Positions 36,799-45,603 of a stretch of 64,000 bases of DNA are shown one piece after another. A program made the translations under genes and the position numbers. Location: contig NZ_AUHF01000001.1 of NCBI RefSeq assembly GCF_000423045.1, positions 806,001 to 870,000 of the forward strand. Direction: 5' to 3'. The stretch's first letter is position 1; each line of letters starts with the position of its first letter. Source of the stretch: Christiangramia portivictoriae DSM 23547. Lineage in GTDB: Bacteria; Bacteroidota; Bacteroidia; Flavobacteriales; Flavobacteriaceae. A model generated the notes under the pieces. That model worked only from the letters and a program-made list of their open reading frames with translations, was not told the origin of the DNA and did no database searches.

Positions 36799-38376
36799 AT
36801 GAAAAGAATTGATAGATCAGTAATTCTTGGCGTATTTTCTATGCTTTTCCTTGCTACTGCAATTTCGTGTAGCGATAAGCTGGATACGCGGGAAGGACAA
36901 TTAAACACTGGCGACCTGGATTATACAAATACCAGTGACATGATCCAGCCTGTAATTGGAGCATATTACGAGTTTTCAACCAGGGGTTGGGAAGAACCTT
37001 TACTATTGGGCGTAAGAGGTGATGATGTGAATGCGGGTGGAGAAGGTGATCAACAACCTTTTTCTGCGACAGATAAATTTACGTACGACAAAGATTACTG
37101 GATGTACAACTCCCTGTGGAATGTACATTACAATGACATCGTGAATATGAATACCGCCATCCTTCAGGTAGAATCTTTTAAAGAATTTGCGGAAGGGAAT
37201 GACGTTGCGAAGGCAGACCAGTACATTTCTGAAATTAGTGTTTTAAGAGCCTGGTTTCATTTAAACCTGGCAAGAACCTGGGAAGATGTGTTTATCATCA
37301 CCTCGAACCAACCGGCAAGTGAAGTTGAAGCAGGACCGGCCTCAAAAGCTGAAGTTATGCAGTGGATCGTAGACCAAATGGATGCTGCAATTCTAAATCT
37401 GCCAGATATGAGACCTAACCAGCGAACCGATATTCCTGGTGGTGTAACAAAATATACCGCGCTGGCCATACAGGCATTGGCTTACCAGGAACTTGAAGAT
37501 TACCAGGGAGTGGCAACTTCTACAGCCGAGATCATCAATAATGGCGGATTCTCGTTATATAACGATTTCTATCAGCTATTTAAAAAGCCAGGAGAACTAA
37601 GCGATGAAAGTCTGCTGGAAATGCAGTATTCAGATTTTGGTCAGGAAAGTGGTGGAGAAGTGTATCATCTATACGCTCCATTTGGACCATCCAACTGGAC
37701 GCCGGCCAGAGAGAATGCCAGCAGTGGCTGGGGATTCTACGAGCCTAGCATGAAATGGATCGAATTTATGATCAACAGAGGTGAAGAGCGACGTTTGGAA
37801 ACTTCAGTATTGTTTACAGACAGAGGGATCGCTGCCCTGGAAGCTAATGGTGTGAACGTTCCTGGTTTTATCGATAATACGACAGAATCTGGCGATGTGA
37901 TCAATGATTATGCGCGTGCGCTATTTGCCAGCGGGAAACACTACTTACCATCTGTACAATTAACCGATGGTAGAAATGATTATGGTGCTGGAAAGAATAA
38001 CATTGTTATACGATACGCCGAAATCTTACTGATGTACGCTGAAGCCGTTACTCATGGAGCTTCTGCATCTGCAGTATCAGCAGATCAGGCTGTAAATATG
38101 GTGAGAGAACGTGCCGGACTTTCATCAATCTCAGCAGTCAGCACTCAGGATGTGCTTGATGAAAAATTCGCGGAACTGGCTATGGAATGGGGCAAACGGT
38201 ACTATGATCTTATAAGATTAGATGAGTATGATGAACTCAGCTATGATGGAAGAAGCTTTTCTGCTGCCAATGAATATCTGCCTTATCCTCAGGCTCAGGT
38301 GGATGCATTGCCTCTAAATGCCACTGCAGTAGACAGGAATACAGTGATGAATGAGATTTTGAACCAACTAAACTAA
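36799..38376 (+). CDS. SusD/RagB-family surface glycan-binding lipoprotein
   Basis: 525 residues. Lipobox ATAISC with Cys24. The family's TPR-rich part and C-terminal 'NIVIRYAEILLMYAEAVTHG' and 'LDEKFAELAMEWGKRYYDLIRLDEY' are clear. It forms the lid on the SusC barrel and binds the glycan. It follows susC by 11 bases and precedes the LamG lipoprotein by six. Confidence 0.96.
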   Translation: MKRIDRSVILGVFSMLFLATAISCSDKLDTREGQLNTGDLDYTNTSDMIQPVIGAYYEFSTRGWEEPLLLGVRGDDVNAGGEGDQQPFSATDKFTYDKDYWMYNSLWNVHYNDIVNMNTAILQVESFKEFAEGNDVAKADQYISEISVLRAWFHLNLARTWEDVFIITSNQPASEVEAGPASKAEVMQWIVDQMDAAILNLPDMRPNQRTDIPGGVTKYTALAIQALAYQELEDYQGVATSTAEIINNGGFSLYNDFYQLFKKPGELSDESLLEMQYSDFGQESGGEVYHLYAPFGPSNWTPARENASSGWGFYEPSMKWIEFMINRGEERRLETSVLFTDRGIAALEANGVNVPGFIDNTTESGDVINDYARALFASGKHYLPSVQLTDGRNDYGAGKNNIVIRYAEILLMYAEAVTHGASASAVSADQAVNMVRERAGLSSISAVSTQDVLDEKFAELAMEWGKRYYDLIRLDEYDELSYDGRSFSAANEYLPYPQAQVDALPLNATAVDRNTVMNEILNQLN

Positions 38377-38382
38377 TTAAAG

Positions 38383-40095
38383 ATGAAAAAATTCAACATA
38401 TATTTTTTTGGGTTGTTATCGCTTTTCTTCACGGTCACTTCCTGTGAGTATGAAGGAATCGATCCAATCACAGAAGTAGATCCTGGTCCAGATCAGGGCG
38501 CTCCGGAAGTAACGATCACTTCTCCTGCAGATGGTAATGTAATCAAAGTTCTGGATGAGGTATCTAGTATCAACATCCAATTCGAAGTTGTGGATGATAT
38601 TGAGGTGGCCATGATTGAAGTCCTGGTCAACAACAATGTGATCGCTACCATGAGCGAATTTATGGATTACAGAATTGTAAACAAGCAGGTTGCCTTTAAT
38701 AATGTGACTAATGGAGAACATACGGTTACCGTTAGAGCCACAGACCTTGAAGGTAATGTAACAACTGAAATGGTGAACTTCAGTAAAGAACCACCTTATA
38801 CGCCAAAATTTGAAAATGAGAGTTTATACATGCCTTTTGATGGGGATTATGTAGATCTTATAACCCTTAGAAGTTCAGAGGTAACAGGTAATCTTAACTT
38901 TGCCGGGGAATCCTTTGCAGGTTCCAATGCTTTTACGGGATCACCAGACTCATGGCTGGAATTTCCATTCAATGGATCTGTAGGTACAGAGTTTACTGCT
39001 GCTTTCTATTACAAAGTGAGTGGTGATCCATCCAGAGCAGGAATACTTGTGGCTGGAGCAGATGAAAACCGTACTCAGGGATTCAGATTATTCAGAGAAG
39101 GAAGTGCTGATGAACAGCGAATCAAACTTAATGTTGGAACGGGTGCAGGAGAAAGCTGGAACGATGGTGGTGTTATTGATGTGAATGCGGGAGAATGGGT
39201 GCATGTAGCCTTTACGGTGACCGAATCTCAATCTGTCATTTACCTGAACGGTGTTGCTATGAATACCGGGAACCTTGCTGCGCCTATCGACTGGACAGGA
39301 GTTGAGCAGCTTACCATTGGAGCTGGTGGCGAAACCTTCAGTTACTGGGATCATAAATATGACAGCAGTGCCATTGATGAATTGAGGATTTTTGACAAGG
39401 CACTTAGCCAGGATGAGATCTCCAATCTTATCAATGCTTCTTCAGAAACTTTAAAAATATCTTTTGATGGTTCTTATCAGGATGCAGCGAGTAATCGTAC
39501 TATTAACATCGTGGGAAGTCCGGGTTTTGCCGGTGAGGCAGCTGCAGGATCTAATGCCTATGCCGGAGCTGCAGACTCTTATCTTACCGCTTCTACGGAA
39601 GGTCTTACGTCTTCGGAGTTTAGCGCAACCTTCTGGTACAAGGCAGATGCGACGAACGATCGTGCTGGGATTCTAGCGATTGCTGCTGAAGATACCGCAA
39701 ATCCTGACGCTCAGAATAACCGTACCAAAGGCTTCAGATTATTTCGAGAAGGAAGTGCTGAAGAGCAGCGTATCAAATTAAACGTTGGAACCGGAGAAGG
39801 CGAAAGTTGGAATGATGGCGGAGTTATAGACGTAACCGCTGGAGAGTGGGTTCATGTAGCCTTCACCATTTCAGAAACCGAGACTGTGATCTATCTTGAT
39901 GGAGAAGCTGTAAATACGGGTACACTGGCAGCTCCAATAAACTGGACAGGAGCAGATCTTCTTTCTATCATGTCTGGAGCACCAAGATTTACCGGCTGGG
40001 GTCACCTGGCTGATACCAGCTTTATGGATGAGCTCACTTTCTTCAATAAAGTACTTACTGAAGATGAAATCCAGTCCATGATGGCTCAGGAATAA
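38383..40095 (+). CDS. Surface lipoprotein with Ig-like and two tandem LamG domains
   Basis: 570 residues. Cys21 lipid site. An acidic linker is followed by a cadherin/Ig-like domain (~43-135, 'PEVTITSPADGNVIKVLDEV'), then two LamG jelly-roll domains (~145-350 and ~355-568). These share almost identical stretches, for example 'GFRLFREGSA' followed by EQRIKLNVGTG and ESWNDGGVIDV in both. In the SusE/SGBP position of the locus it is probably an extra surface glycan-binding protein. No catalytic residues are seen. Confidence 0.88.
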   Translation: MKKFNIYFFGLLSLFFTVTSCEYEGIDPITEVDPGPDQGAPEVTITSPADGNVIKVLDEVSSINIQFEVVDDIEVAMIEVLVNNNVIATMSEFMDYRIVNKQVAFNNVTNGEHTVTVRATDLEGNVTTEMVNFSKEPPYTPKFENESLYMPFDGDYVDLITLRSSEVTGNLNFAGESFAGSNAFTGSPDSWLEFPFNGSVGTEFTAAFYYKVSGDPSRAGILVAGADENRTQGFRLFREGSADEQRIKLNVGTGAGESWNDGGVIDVNAGEWVHVAFTVTESQSVIYLNGVAMNTGNLAAPIDWTGVEQLTIGAGGETFSYWDHKYDSSAIDELRIFDKALSQDEISNLINASSETLKISFDGSYQDAASNRTINIVGSPGFAGEAAAGSNAYAGAADSYLTASTEGLTSSEFSATFWYKADATNDRAGILAIAAEDTANPDAQNNRTKGFRLFREGSAEEQRIKLNVGTGEGESWNDGGVIDVTAGEWVHVAFTISETETVIYLDGEAVNTGTLAAPINWTGADLLSIMSGAPRFTGWGHLADTSFMDELTFFNKVLTEDEIQSMMAQE

Positions 40096-40102
40096 ACTTT
40101 TG

Positions 40103-40134
40103 CAGGCTTTGGAGTAATACTCTGAAGCCTGTTT
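40103..40134 (+). terminator. Hairpin after the SusCD-LamG genes
   Basis: CAGGCTT (40103-40109) and GAGT (40112-40115) pair with ACTC (40119-40122) and AAGCCTG (40125-40131), then TTTC. The T-run is short, so it may cut expression of the enzyme genes only partly relative to susCD. Confidence 0.45.
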
Positions 40135-40199
40135 CAATTCAATTATAATTCAATTTCTGATTCAAAATTTAAAATATTGAACCAGATCAAAGCACTATT

Positions 40200-41549
40200 A
40201 TGCTAAAAAATAAGAATTCTGCAGTATTTCTTTTTCTAAATATGCTTCTTTTTTCGGCTTGTTCAGATGATTCAGGTCCCGGTTACCAGGAACCCTATAA
40301 TCCAGACCCTACAGATGATGATGTGGCCGAAGTTCCCTCGATTACAGATGAAGAACTTCTCGATAAAGTTCAGCAGCAAACCTTTACCTATTTCTGGGAT
40401 TTCGCTGAACCTAATAGCGGGATGGCCAGAGAGCGTTCCCAGGATGAAGCTTATGGTGGCGATTCACCCAATATCGTAACTACTGGTGGTACAGGATTTG
40501 GATTAGCCTCTTTTCCTGCGGCAGTAGAACGTGGCTGGATTAGTAAGACTGAAGCTCAGGATCGTATCATCAAAATTCTGGATTTCCTTGAAACAGTTCC
40601 AACCTATCATGGTGCATTTTCTCACTGGTATATGGGAAATACGGCTCAAACCAGAACATTTGGTGAATTTGATGATGGTGGAGATCTAGTTGAAACTGCT
40701 TTCTTAATTCAGGGTCTTCTAATTTGCCGAGAATACTTTGACAATGATGAAATCAATTCCCGAATTACCGCTTTATGGGAAGGGGTTGAATGGGACTGGT
40801 ACACTAAAAATGAGAATGTGCTCTACTGGCACTGGTCTCCAAATTTCGCATTTCAAAAGGATCTGCAAATCAATGGCTGGAATGAGTCATTAATTGTATA
40901 CGTGCTGGCTGCTGCTTCGCCTACACATTCTATAGAAAGGGAAGTATATACCAGCGGATGGGCGGCTAATGGCAACATGGTAAATAATCGGGAACATTAT
41001 AACATAGACCTGCCCCTGGGACCTTCCTACGGCGGACCCCTATTTTTTAGTCATTATTCCTTTATTGGTCTGGACCCAAGAAATCTGCAGGATCAATATG
41101 CCAGTTACTGGGAGCAAAACACTGCACATTCCCTGATAAATTACGAGTACGCTGTTAGAAATCCTAAAAATTTCGAAGGCTACGGAGAGAATTCGTGGGG
41201 CCTTACAGCCTCGGATTCTAAAGATGGATATGCCGCTCATAGCCCTACGAATGATTTGGGAGTGATCACTCCCACTGCGGCATTATCCTCTTTTCCATAC
41301 ACTCCTGAAAAATCCATGAATGCCCTTAGGTATTTTTACGAAGAACTGGGAGATGATCTTTGGGGGAATATGGGCTTTTATGATGCTTTTTCAGAAGAAT
41401 ATAACTGGTATGCCGATGGTTACCTGGCTATAGACCAGGGGCCAATCGTCGCAATGATAGAAAATTACAGAACACAGCTTTTATGGGATCTTTTTATGGC
41501 GAACCCTGAAATTTCTGCAGGACTGGATAAACTGGGCTTTAGTTACTAG
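40200..41549 (+). CDS. GH144-type 'glucoamylase' lipoprotein, copy 1
   Basis: 449 residues. Lipid Cys21. The (alpha/alpha)6-barrel 'glucoamylase' domain (PF10091) covers 55-440: 'QQQTFTYFWDFAEPNSGMARERS', 'TTGGTGFGLASFPAAVERGW', 'FDDGGDLVETAFLIQGLLI', 'NSWGLTASDSKDGYAAHSP' and 'YLAIDQGPIVAMIENYR'. Known members in CAZy GH144 are endo-beta-1,2-glucanases or release sophorose from sophoro-oligosaccharides. Whether this copy is endo or exo cannot be read here. It is followed by a related copy after 26 bases. Confidence 0.85.
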   Translation: MLKNKNSAVFLFLNMLLFSACSDDSGPGYQEPYNPDPTDDDVAEVPSITDEELLDKVQQQTFTYFWDFAEPNSGMARERSQDEAYGGDSPNIVTTGGTGFGLASFPAAVERGWISKTEAQDRIIKILDFLETVPTYHGAFSHWYMGNTAQTRTFGEFDDGGDLVETAFLIQGLLICREYFDNDEINSRITALWEGVEWDWYTKNENVLYWHWSPNFAFQKDLQINGWNESLIVYVLAAASPTHSIEREVYTSGWAANGNMVNNREHYNIDLPLGPSYGGPLFFSHYSFIGLDPRNLQDQYASYWEQNTAHSLINYEYAVRNPKNFEGYGENSWGLTASDSKDGYAAHSPTNDLGVITPTAALSSFPYTPEKSMNALRYFYEELGDDLWGNMGFYDAFSEEYNWYADGYLAIDQGPIVAMIENYRTQLLWDLFMANPEISAGLDKLGFSY

Positions 41550-41575
41550 ATCCTGAATCTTTTTAAATTAATCGA

Positions 41576-42952
41576 ATGTCACACAGATCAATATATTTAT
41601 TAAGCTTTATCCTGTTGGTGTTCACCGCTTGTAAGGAGGGCGGGAACAAGACTGAAACTATAGATGAAGCTGGTAGCAAGTCGGTGAAATTATCTGAAAC
41701 TGCCTTGTTGGATACCGTTCAGAAGCAGACATTGAAATACTTCTGGGAATATGCAGAACCCAATAGCGGTATGGCCCGGGAGCGCTTTCATCCAGACGAT
41801 AATTATCCAAAAAATGATAAGCATGTAGTGACAACTGGTGGAACTGGTTTTGGACTCATGGCCCTGGTCGCAGGGGTGGAGCGTGGATTTATTCCGAAGG
41901 ATTCGGCATTGGCAAGGTTTGACAGGATCGCAGATTTTCTGGAGAGTACTCCAAGATTTCATGGTGCCTGGTCGCACTGGCTTAATGGAGAAACTGGCGA
42001 AATCCAGGCGTTTGGGGAGAAAGACAACGGAGGGGATATTGTAGAAACTTCCTTTTTAGCACAGGGCTTTATAGTGGTTCGTGAATATTATAAAAATGGA
42101 ACTACAGAAGAGAAAGCAGTAGCTGCCAAATTCGATAATCTCTGGAAAGGGATCGAATGGGATTGGTATACAAATGACAAAGATGGAATTTACTGGCACT
42201 GGTCACCCGAATACGAATGGGAAATGGACTTTATGATCGAGGGTTATAATGAATGTCTTATCACCTATGTTCTGGCCGCATCCAGTCCCGATCATGCGAT
42301 CAAAGCCAATGCATATCACGATGGCTGGGCAAGAAGTGGTAAAATCACTACGGGCGCAGAAGCTTTCTCCTATCCTCTAATATTAAAGCACAATACCAGG
42401 GGCAATATGGGAGGTCCTTTATTCTGGGCTCACTATTCATATTTGGGGCTGAAGCCTCAAGGTCTAAGCGACAGGTATGCGAATTACTGGGATCTCAATG
42501 TAAATCATACGCTCATCAACTATGAGTATGCTCTTTCGAAGGCTGATAGCTCAGAAACATATGCTGAAAATTCCTGGGGATTAACTGCAAGTTACACCCG
42601 AAATAAGGATAACTCCATTGGTTACACTGCACATTCACCAGATAATGATCGTGGCGTGGTTTCACCTACGGCAGCGATTAGTTCCATTCCTTACACTCCT
42701 GAAAAATCCTTGGCAGCAATGAGATATTTTTTCGAGGAGCAGAATGAATTGCTGTGGGGACCTGCTGGCTTTTATGATGCTTTTAGTCTTGAAGGTGAGC
42801 CATGGGTGAGCCAGAGATATTTAGCGATCGATCAGGGTCCAATGGTAGTCATGATCGAAAATTATCGAAGCGGACTTATATGGGACCTTTTTATGCAGGC
42901 TCCGGAAGTTCAGGAAGGATTAAAAAAGCTTGATTTTCAATTTACTAAATAG
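41576..42952 (+). CDS. GH144-type 'glucoamylase' lipoprotein, copy 2
   Basis: 458 residues. Lipid Cys19 (VFTAC). Same domain and motifs as copy 1 ('QKQTLKYFWEYAEPNSGMARER', 'KDNGGDIVETSFLAQGFIV', 'NSWGLTASYTRNKDNSIGYT'), roughly half identical by eye. It has an inserted loop around residue 260-280 (AEAFSYPLILKHNTRG) that copy 1 lacks. Two lipidated copies side by side suggest different roles, for example surface endo-cleavage and periplasmic trimming (inference). Confidence 0.85.
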   Translation: MSHRSIYLLSFILLVFTACKEGGNKTETIDEAGSKSVKLSETALLDTVQKQTLKYFWEYAEPNSGMARERFHPDDNYPKNDKHVVTTGGTGFGLMALVAGVERGFIPKDSALARFDRIADFLESTPRFHGAWSHWLNGETGEIQAFGEKDNGGDIVETSFLAQGFIVVREYYKNGTTEEKAVAAKFDNLWKGIEWDWYTNDKDGIYWHWSPEYEWEMDFMIEGYNECLITYVLAASSPDHAIKANAYHDGWARSGKITTGAEAFSYPLILKHNTRGNMGGPLFWAHYSYLGLKPQGLSDRYANYWDLNVNHTLINYEYALSKADSSETYAENSWGLTASYTRNKDNSIGYTAHSPDNDRGVVSPTAAISSIPYTPEKSLAAMRYFFEEQNELLWGPAGFYDAFSLEGEPWVSQRYLAIDQGPMVVMIENYRSGLIWDLFMQAPEVQEGLKKLDFQFTK

Positions 42953-42957
42953 AAGAG

Positions 42958-43746
42958 ATGAGAATTAAAATAACAGTTTTAGCATGCTTTTTCAGTTTCA
43001 TAAGCTTTGCTCAGGAATATTCAGAATATCAAAAAGAGCATTTTGTATCAGGAAGCGACACTTTAAATTACCGAATCCTTTTTCCGAAGGACTTCAGTGA
43101 AACTGAAAAATATCCAGTGGTATTAGTGCTTCATGGTGCCGGAGAACGTGGAGATGATAATGAATCCCAATTGGTTCATGGCGGCGATCTTTTTCTGAAG
43201 GATTCGGTTAGAACACAATTTCCAGCTATTGTGATTTTTCCGCACGCACCAAAGGATGATTACTGGGCAAAAGTTGAGGTGAATAGAAATATTAAACCTT
43301 TTGAATTTGATTTTAAAAACAAAGCCGAAAGCACTCCGTCCTTAAAACTGGTCATGGAATTAATGGAAGAAATGAAGCAGAAATCATTTGTAGATAATGA
43401 TCGCTTATATGTGGGTGGATTGAGTATGGGCGGCATGGGAACTTTTGAGATCATCTTCAAAAAACCTGAAATGTTCGCTGCAGCATTTGCCATTTGCGGT
43501 GGAGCGAATACCGAGATCGCGGCAGACTATCCTGAAAACTTTAATATCTGGATCTTCCATGGGGAGCAGGACGATATCGTTTTACCAAAATATGGCAAAG
43601 CGATGGCACGTGCGATCAATCATCATGGGGGAAATGCCAAGCTTTCATTGTATCCAGAGGATAATCATAACAGCTGGGATTCAGCCTTTGCAGAACCTTA
43701 TTTACTAAAGTGGCTATTTTCTCATAGTCAGAACCAACAAAAATAA
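42958..43746 (+). CDS. Secreted alpha/beta-hydrolase (prolyl-oligopeptidase-like esterase)
   Basis: 262 residues with a signal peptide (ISFAQ, ~18). Triad candidates: Ser in 'YVGGLSMGGMGTFE' (about 150), Asp in 'FHGEQDDIV' (about 205) and His in 'EDNHNSWDSAF' (about 238). 'LVLHGAGERGDD' makes the oxyanion hole. Such proteins in glycan loci are usually sugar acetyl- or feruloyl-esterases. It follows copy 2 by five bases, so it belongs to the operon. Confidence 0.8.
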   Translation: MRIKITVLACFFSFISFAQEYSEYQKEHFVSGSDTLNYRILFPKDFSETEKYPVVLVLHGAGERGDDNESQLVHGGDLFLKDSVRTQFPAIVIFPHAPKDDYWAKVEVNRNIKPFEFDFKNKAESTPSLKLVMELMEEMKQKSFVDNDRLYVGGLSMGGMGTFEIIFKKPEMFAAAFAICGGANTEIAADYPENFNIWIFHGEQDDIVLPKYGKAMARAINHHGGNAKLSLYPEDNHNSWDSAFAEPYLLKWLFSHSQNQQK

Positions 43747-43760
43747 TTCTCCCTGAATCG

Positions 43761-45575
43761 ATGAATAACATGATTGGAATCAGACAGTGTTTTTTGGTTG
43801 TAATTCTTTTGTTTTCAGGTGTTCTGACAGCACAGGATAGTGTGCCTGAAACCTACTGCAATCCACTGGATATCGATTATACCTATATGGTATATAATTC
43901 CAGCAAGAATATTTCCTATCGTTCTGGGGCAGATCCCGCAGTGATCGAATTTCGTGGTGAATATTATATGTTCGTTACCCGCTCTTTCGGTTACTGGCAT
44001 TCAAAAGATCTGGTAAACTGGAAATTTATCAAACCAAAACAGTGGTATTTCGAAGGTTCTAATGCGCCAACCGCTTTTAATTATAAAGATTCGCTCGTTT
44101 ATTTCGCGGGTGATCCTGCAGGCTACGGAAGCATAATTTACACAGACGATCCTAAAAAAGGCGAGTGGGAACCGGTAGCATCCATTTCTAATAATATTCA
44201 GGATTCAGAATTATTCATTGACGATGATGGTAAAACCTATCTCTACTGGGGGTCTTCGAACGTTCATCCATTGAAAGTCAAAATGCTGGATAAGGACGAT
44301 CGGTTTCTGGAAACCGGCGATCATAAAGAACTTTTTAACCTGGTAGAAGAGGAGCATGGATGGGAGCGATTTGGAGAGAATAACTTTCATCCTACTTTGA
44401 AAGAAGGATATATGGAAGGAGCTTCCATGACCAAACATAATGGCAAATATTACCTGCAATACGCCGCACCGGGTACACAGTTCAATGTATATGCAGATGG
44501 AGCTTATGTAGGTGAAACACCACTGGGACCTTTTAAATATATGAAAAACAATCCCATGAGCTTTAAACCGGGAGGCTTTACCAACGGCGCAGGACATGGG
44601 ATCACGGTAAAACAAACCAATGGACAATACTGGCATTTTTCTACCATGGCACTGGCATCCAATTCTCACTGGGAAAGAAGACTGGCAATGTTTCCTGCTT
44701 ACTTTGATGAGGATGGATTGATGCATTCAAACACCAGTTATGGTGATTATCCACTTTTTGCGCCCTCTCACCCTGAAAAGCCAGGAGAGCATACGGGATG
44801 GATGCTCCTTTCGTATAATGCAAAAACCATGGTTTCCAGCTCAAAAGTACAGGTGCGAAAAAGTACGTCTACAGACGGGGAATTTGATATGGAAGAAATC
44901 ACCGCCGGCAGGGACGCCAATAATAATATTACTACGGAATTACTTACAGATGAAAGTCCAAAATCCTACTGGGTAGCTGAAAATAATGATGCGGAACAAT
45001 GGGTAGAATTAGAAATGATATCCCCCGGTGATATCTATGCGCTTCAGCTAAACTTTCATGATCACGAGGCAGGCATTTATACCAGAACTGAAGGATTGAA
45101 ACATCAGTTTAGCATAGAAACTTCCGAAGATGGAAAGAATTGGAAAATGATCGTGGACCGAAGAAATAGCGACAAGGATGCTCCGAATGCCTACATCCGT
45201 CTAGATCAACCCGTAAGAGCCAAATACGTGAGATATAATAATGTTCAGGTACCGGGAAAAAACCTGGCACTTTCAGAAATAAGGGTTTTTGGAAAGGGTT
45301 ATGGAGCTGCACCAAAAAAAGTAAAGGATTTTAAAGTTAACAGAGAGGATGATAGACGGGACGCCAGTTTAAACTGGAAGAAAGTAGATGGCGCTCAAGG
45401 ATACAATATCAGGTGGGGAATAGCTCCAGATAAGCTGTACCATTCCTGGCTGGTATATGACAAAACAGAACATTTTATGAGAAACCTGGATAGAGATACT
45501 AAATACTTCTTCTCTATTGAGTCTTTCAATGCAAATGGAATTTCAGAAAAGACCCAAATTATAACTGTAGACTAA
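43761..45575 (+). CDS. Family 43-type glycoside hydrolase with F5/8C and Fn3 domains
   Basis: 604 residues with a signal peptide. A five-bladed propeller (30-350) shows the three acidic sites: Asp in 'YRSGADPAVIEF' (~58), Asp in 'IQDSELFIDDDGKTYLYWG' (~150) and Glu in 'YMEGASMTKHNGKYYLQY' (~215). An F5/8-type C (CBM32-like) domain (~370-505) and an Fn3-like domain (~510-600) follow. GH43 enzymes act mostly on arabinose, xylose or galactose side chains. I cannot place the subfamily. Confidence 0.82.
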   Translation: MNNMIGIRQCFLVVILLFSGVLTAQDSVPETYCNPLDIDYTYMVYNSSKNISYRSGADPAVIEFRGEYYMFVTRSFGYWHSKDLVNWKFIKPKQWYFEGSNAPTAFNYKDSLVYFAGDPAGYGSIIYTDDPKKGEWEPVASISNNIQDSELFIDDDGKTYLYWGSSNVHPLKVKMLDKDDRFLETGDHKELFNLVEEEHGWERFGENNFHPTLKEGYMEGASMTKHNGKYYLQYAAPGTQFNVYADGAYVGETPLGPFKYMKNNPMSFKPGGFTNGAGHGITVKQTNGQYWHFSTMALASNSHWERRLAMFPAYFDEDGLMHSNTSYGDYPLFAPSHPEKPGEHTGWMLLSYNAKTMVSSSKVQVRKSTSTDGEFDMEEITAGRDANNNITTELLTDESPKSYWVAENNDAEQWVELEMISPGDIYALQLNFHDHEAGIYTRTEGLKHQFSIETSEDGKNWKMIVDRRNSDKDAPNAYIRLDQPVRAKYVRYNNVQVPGKNLALSEIRVFGKGYGAAPKKVKDFKVNREDDRRDASLNWKKVDGAQGYNIRWGIAPDKLYHSWLVYDKTEHFMRNLDRDTKYFFSIESFNANGISEKTQIITVD

Positions 45576-45603
45576 CCGAATTCAAATTAGAAAATCAGAA
45601 GAA

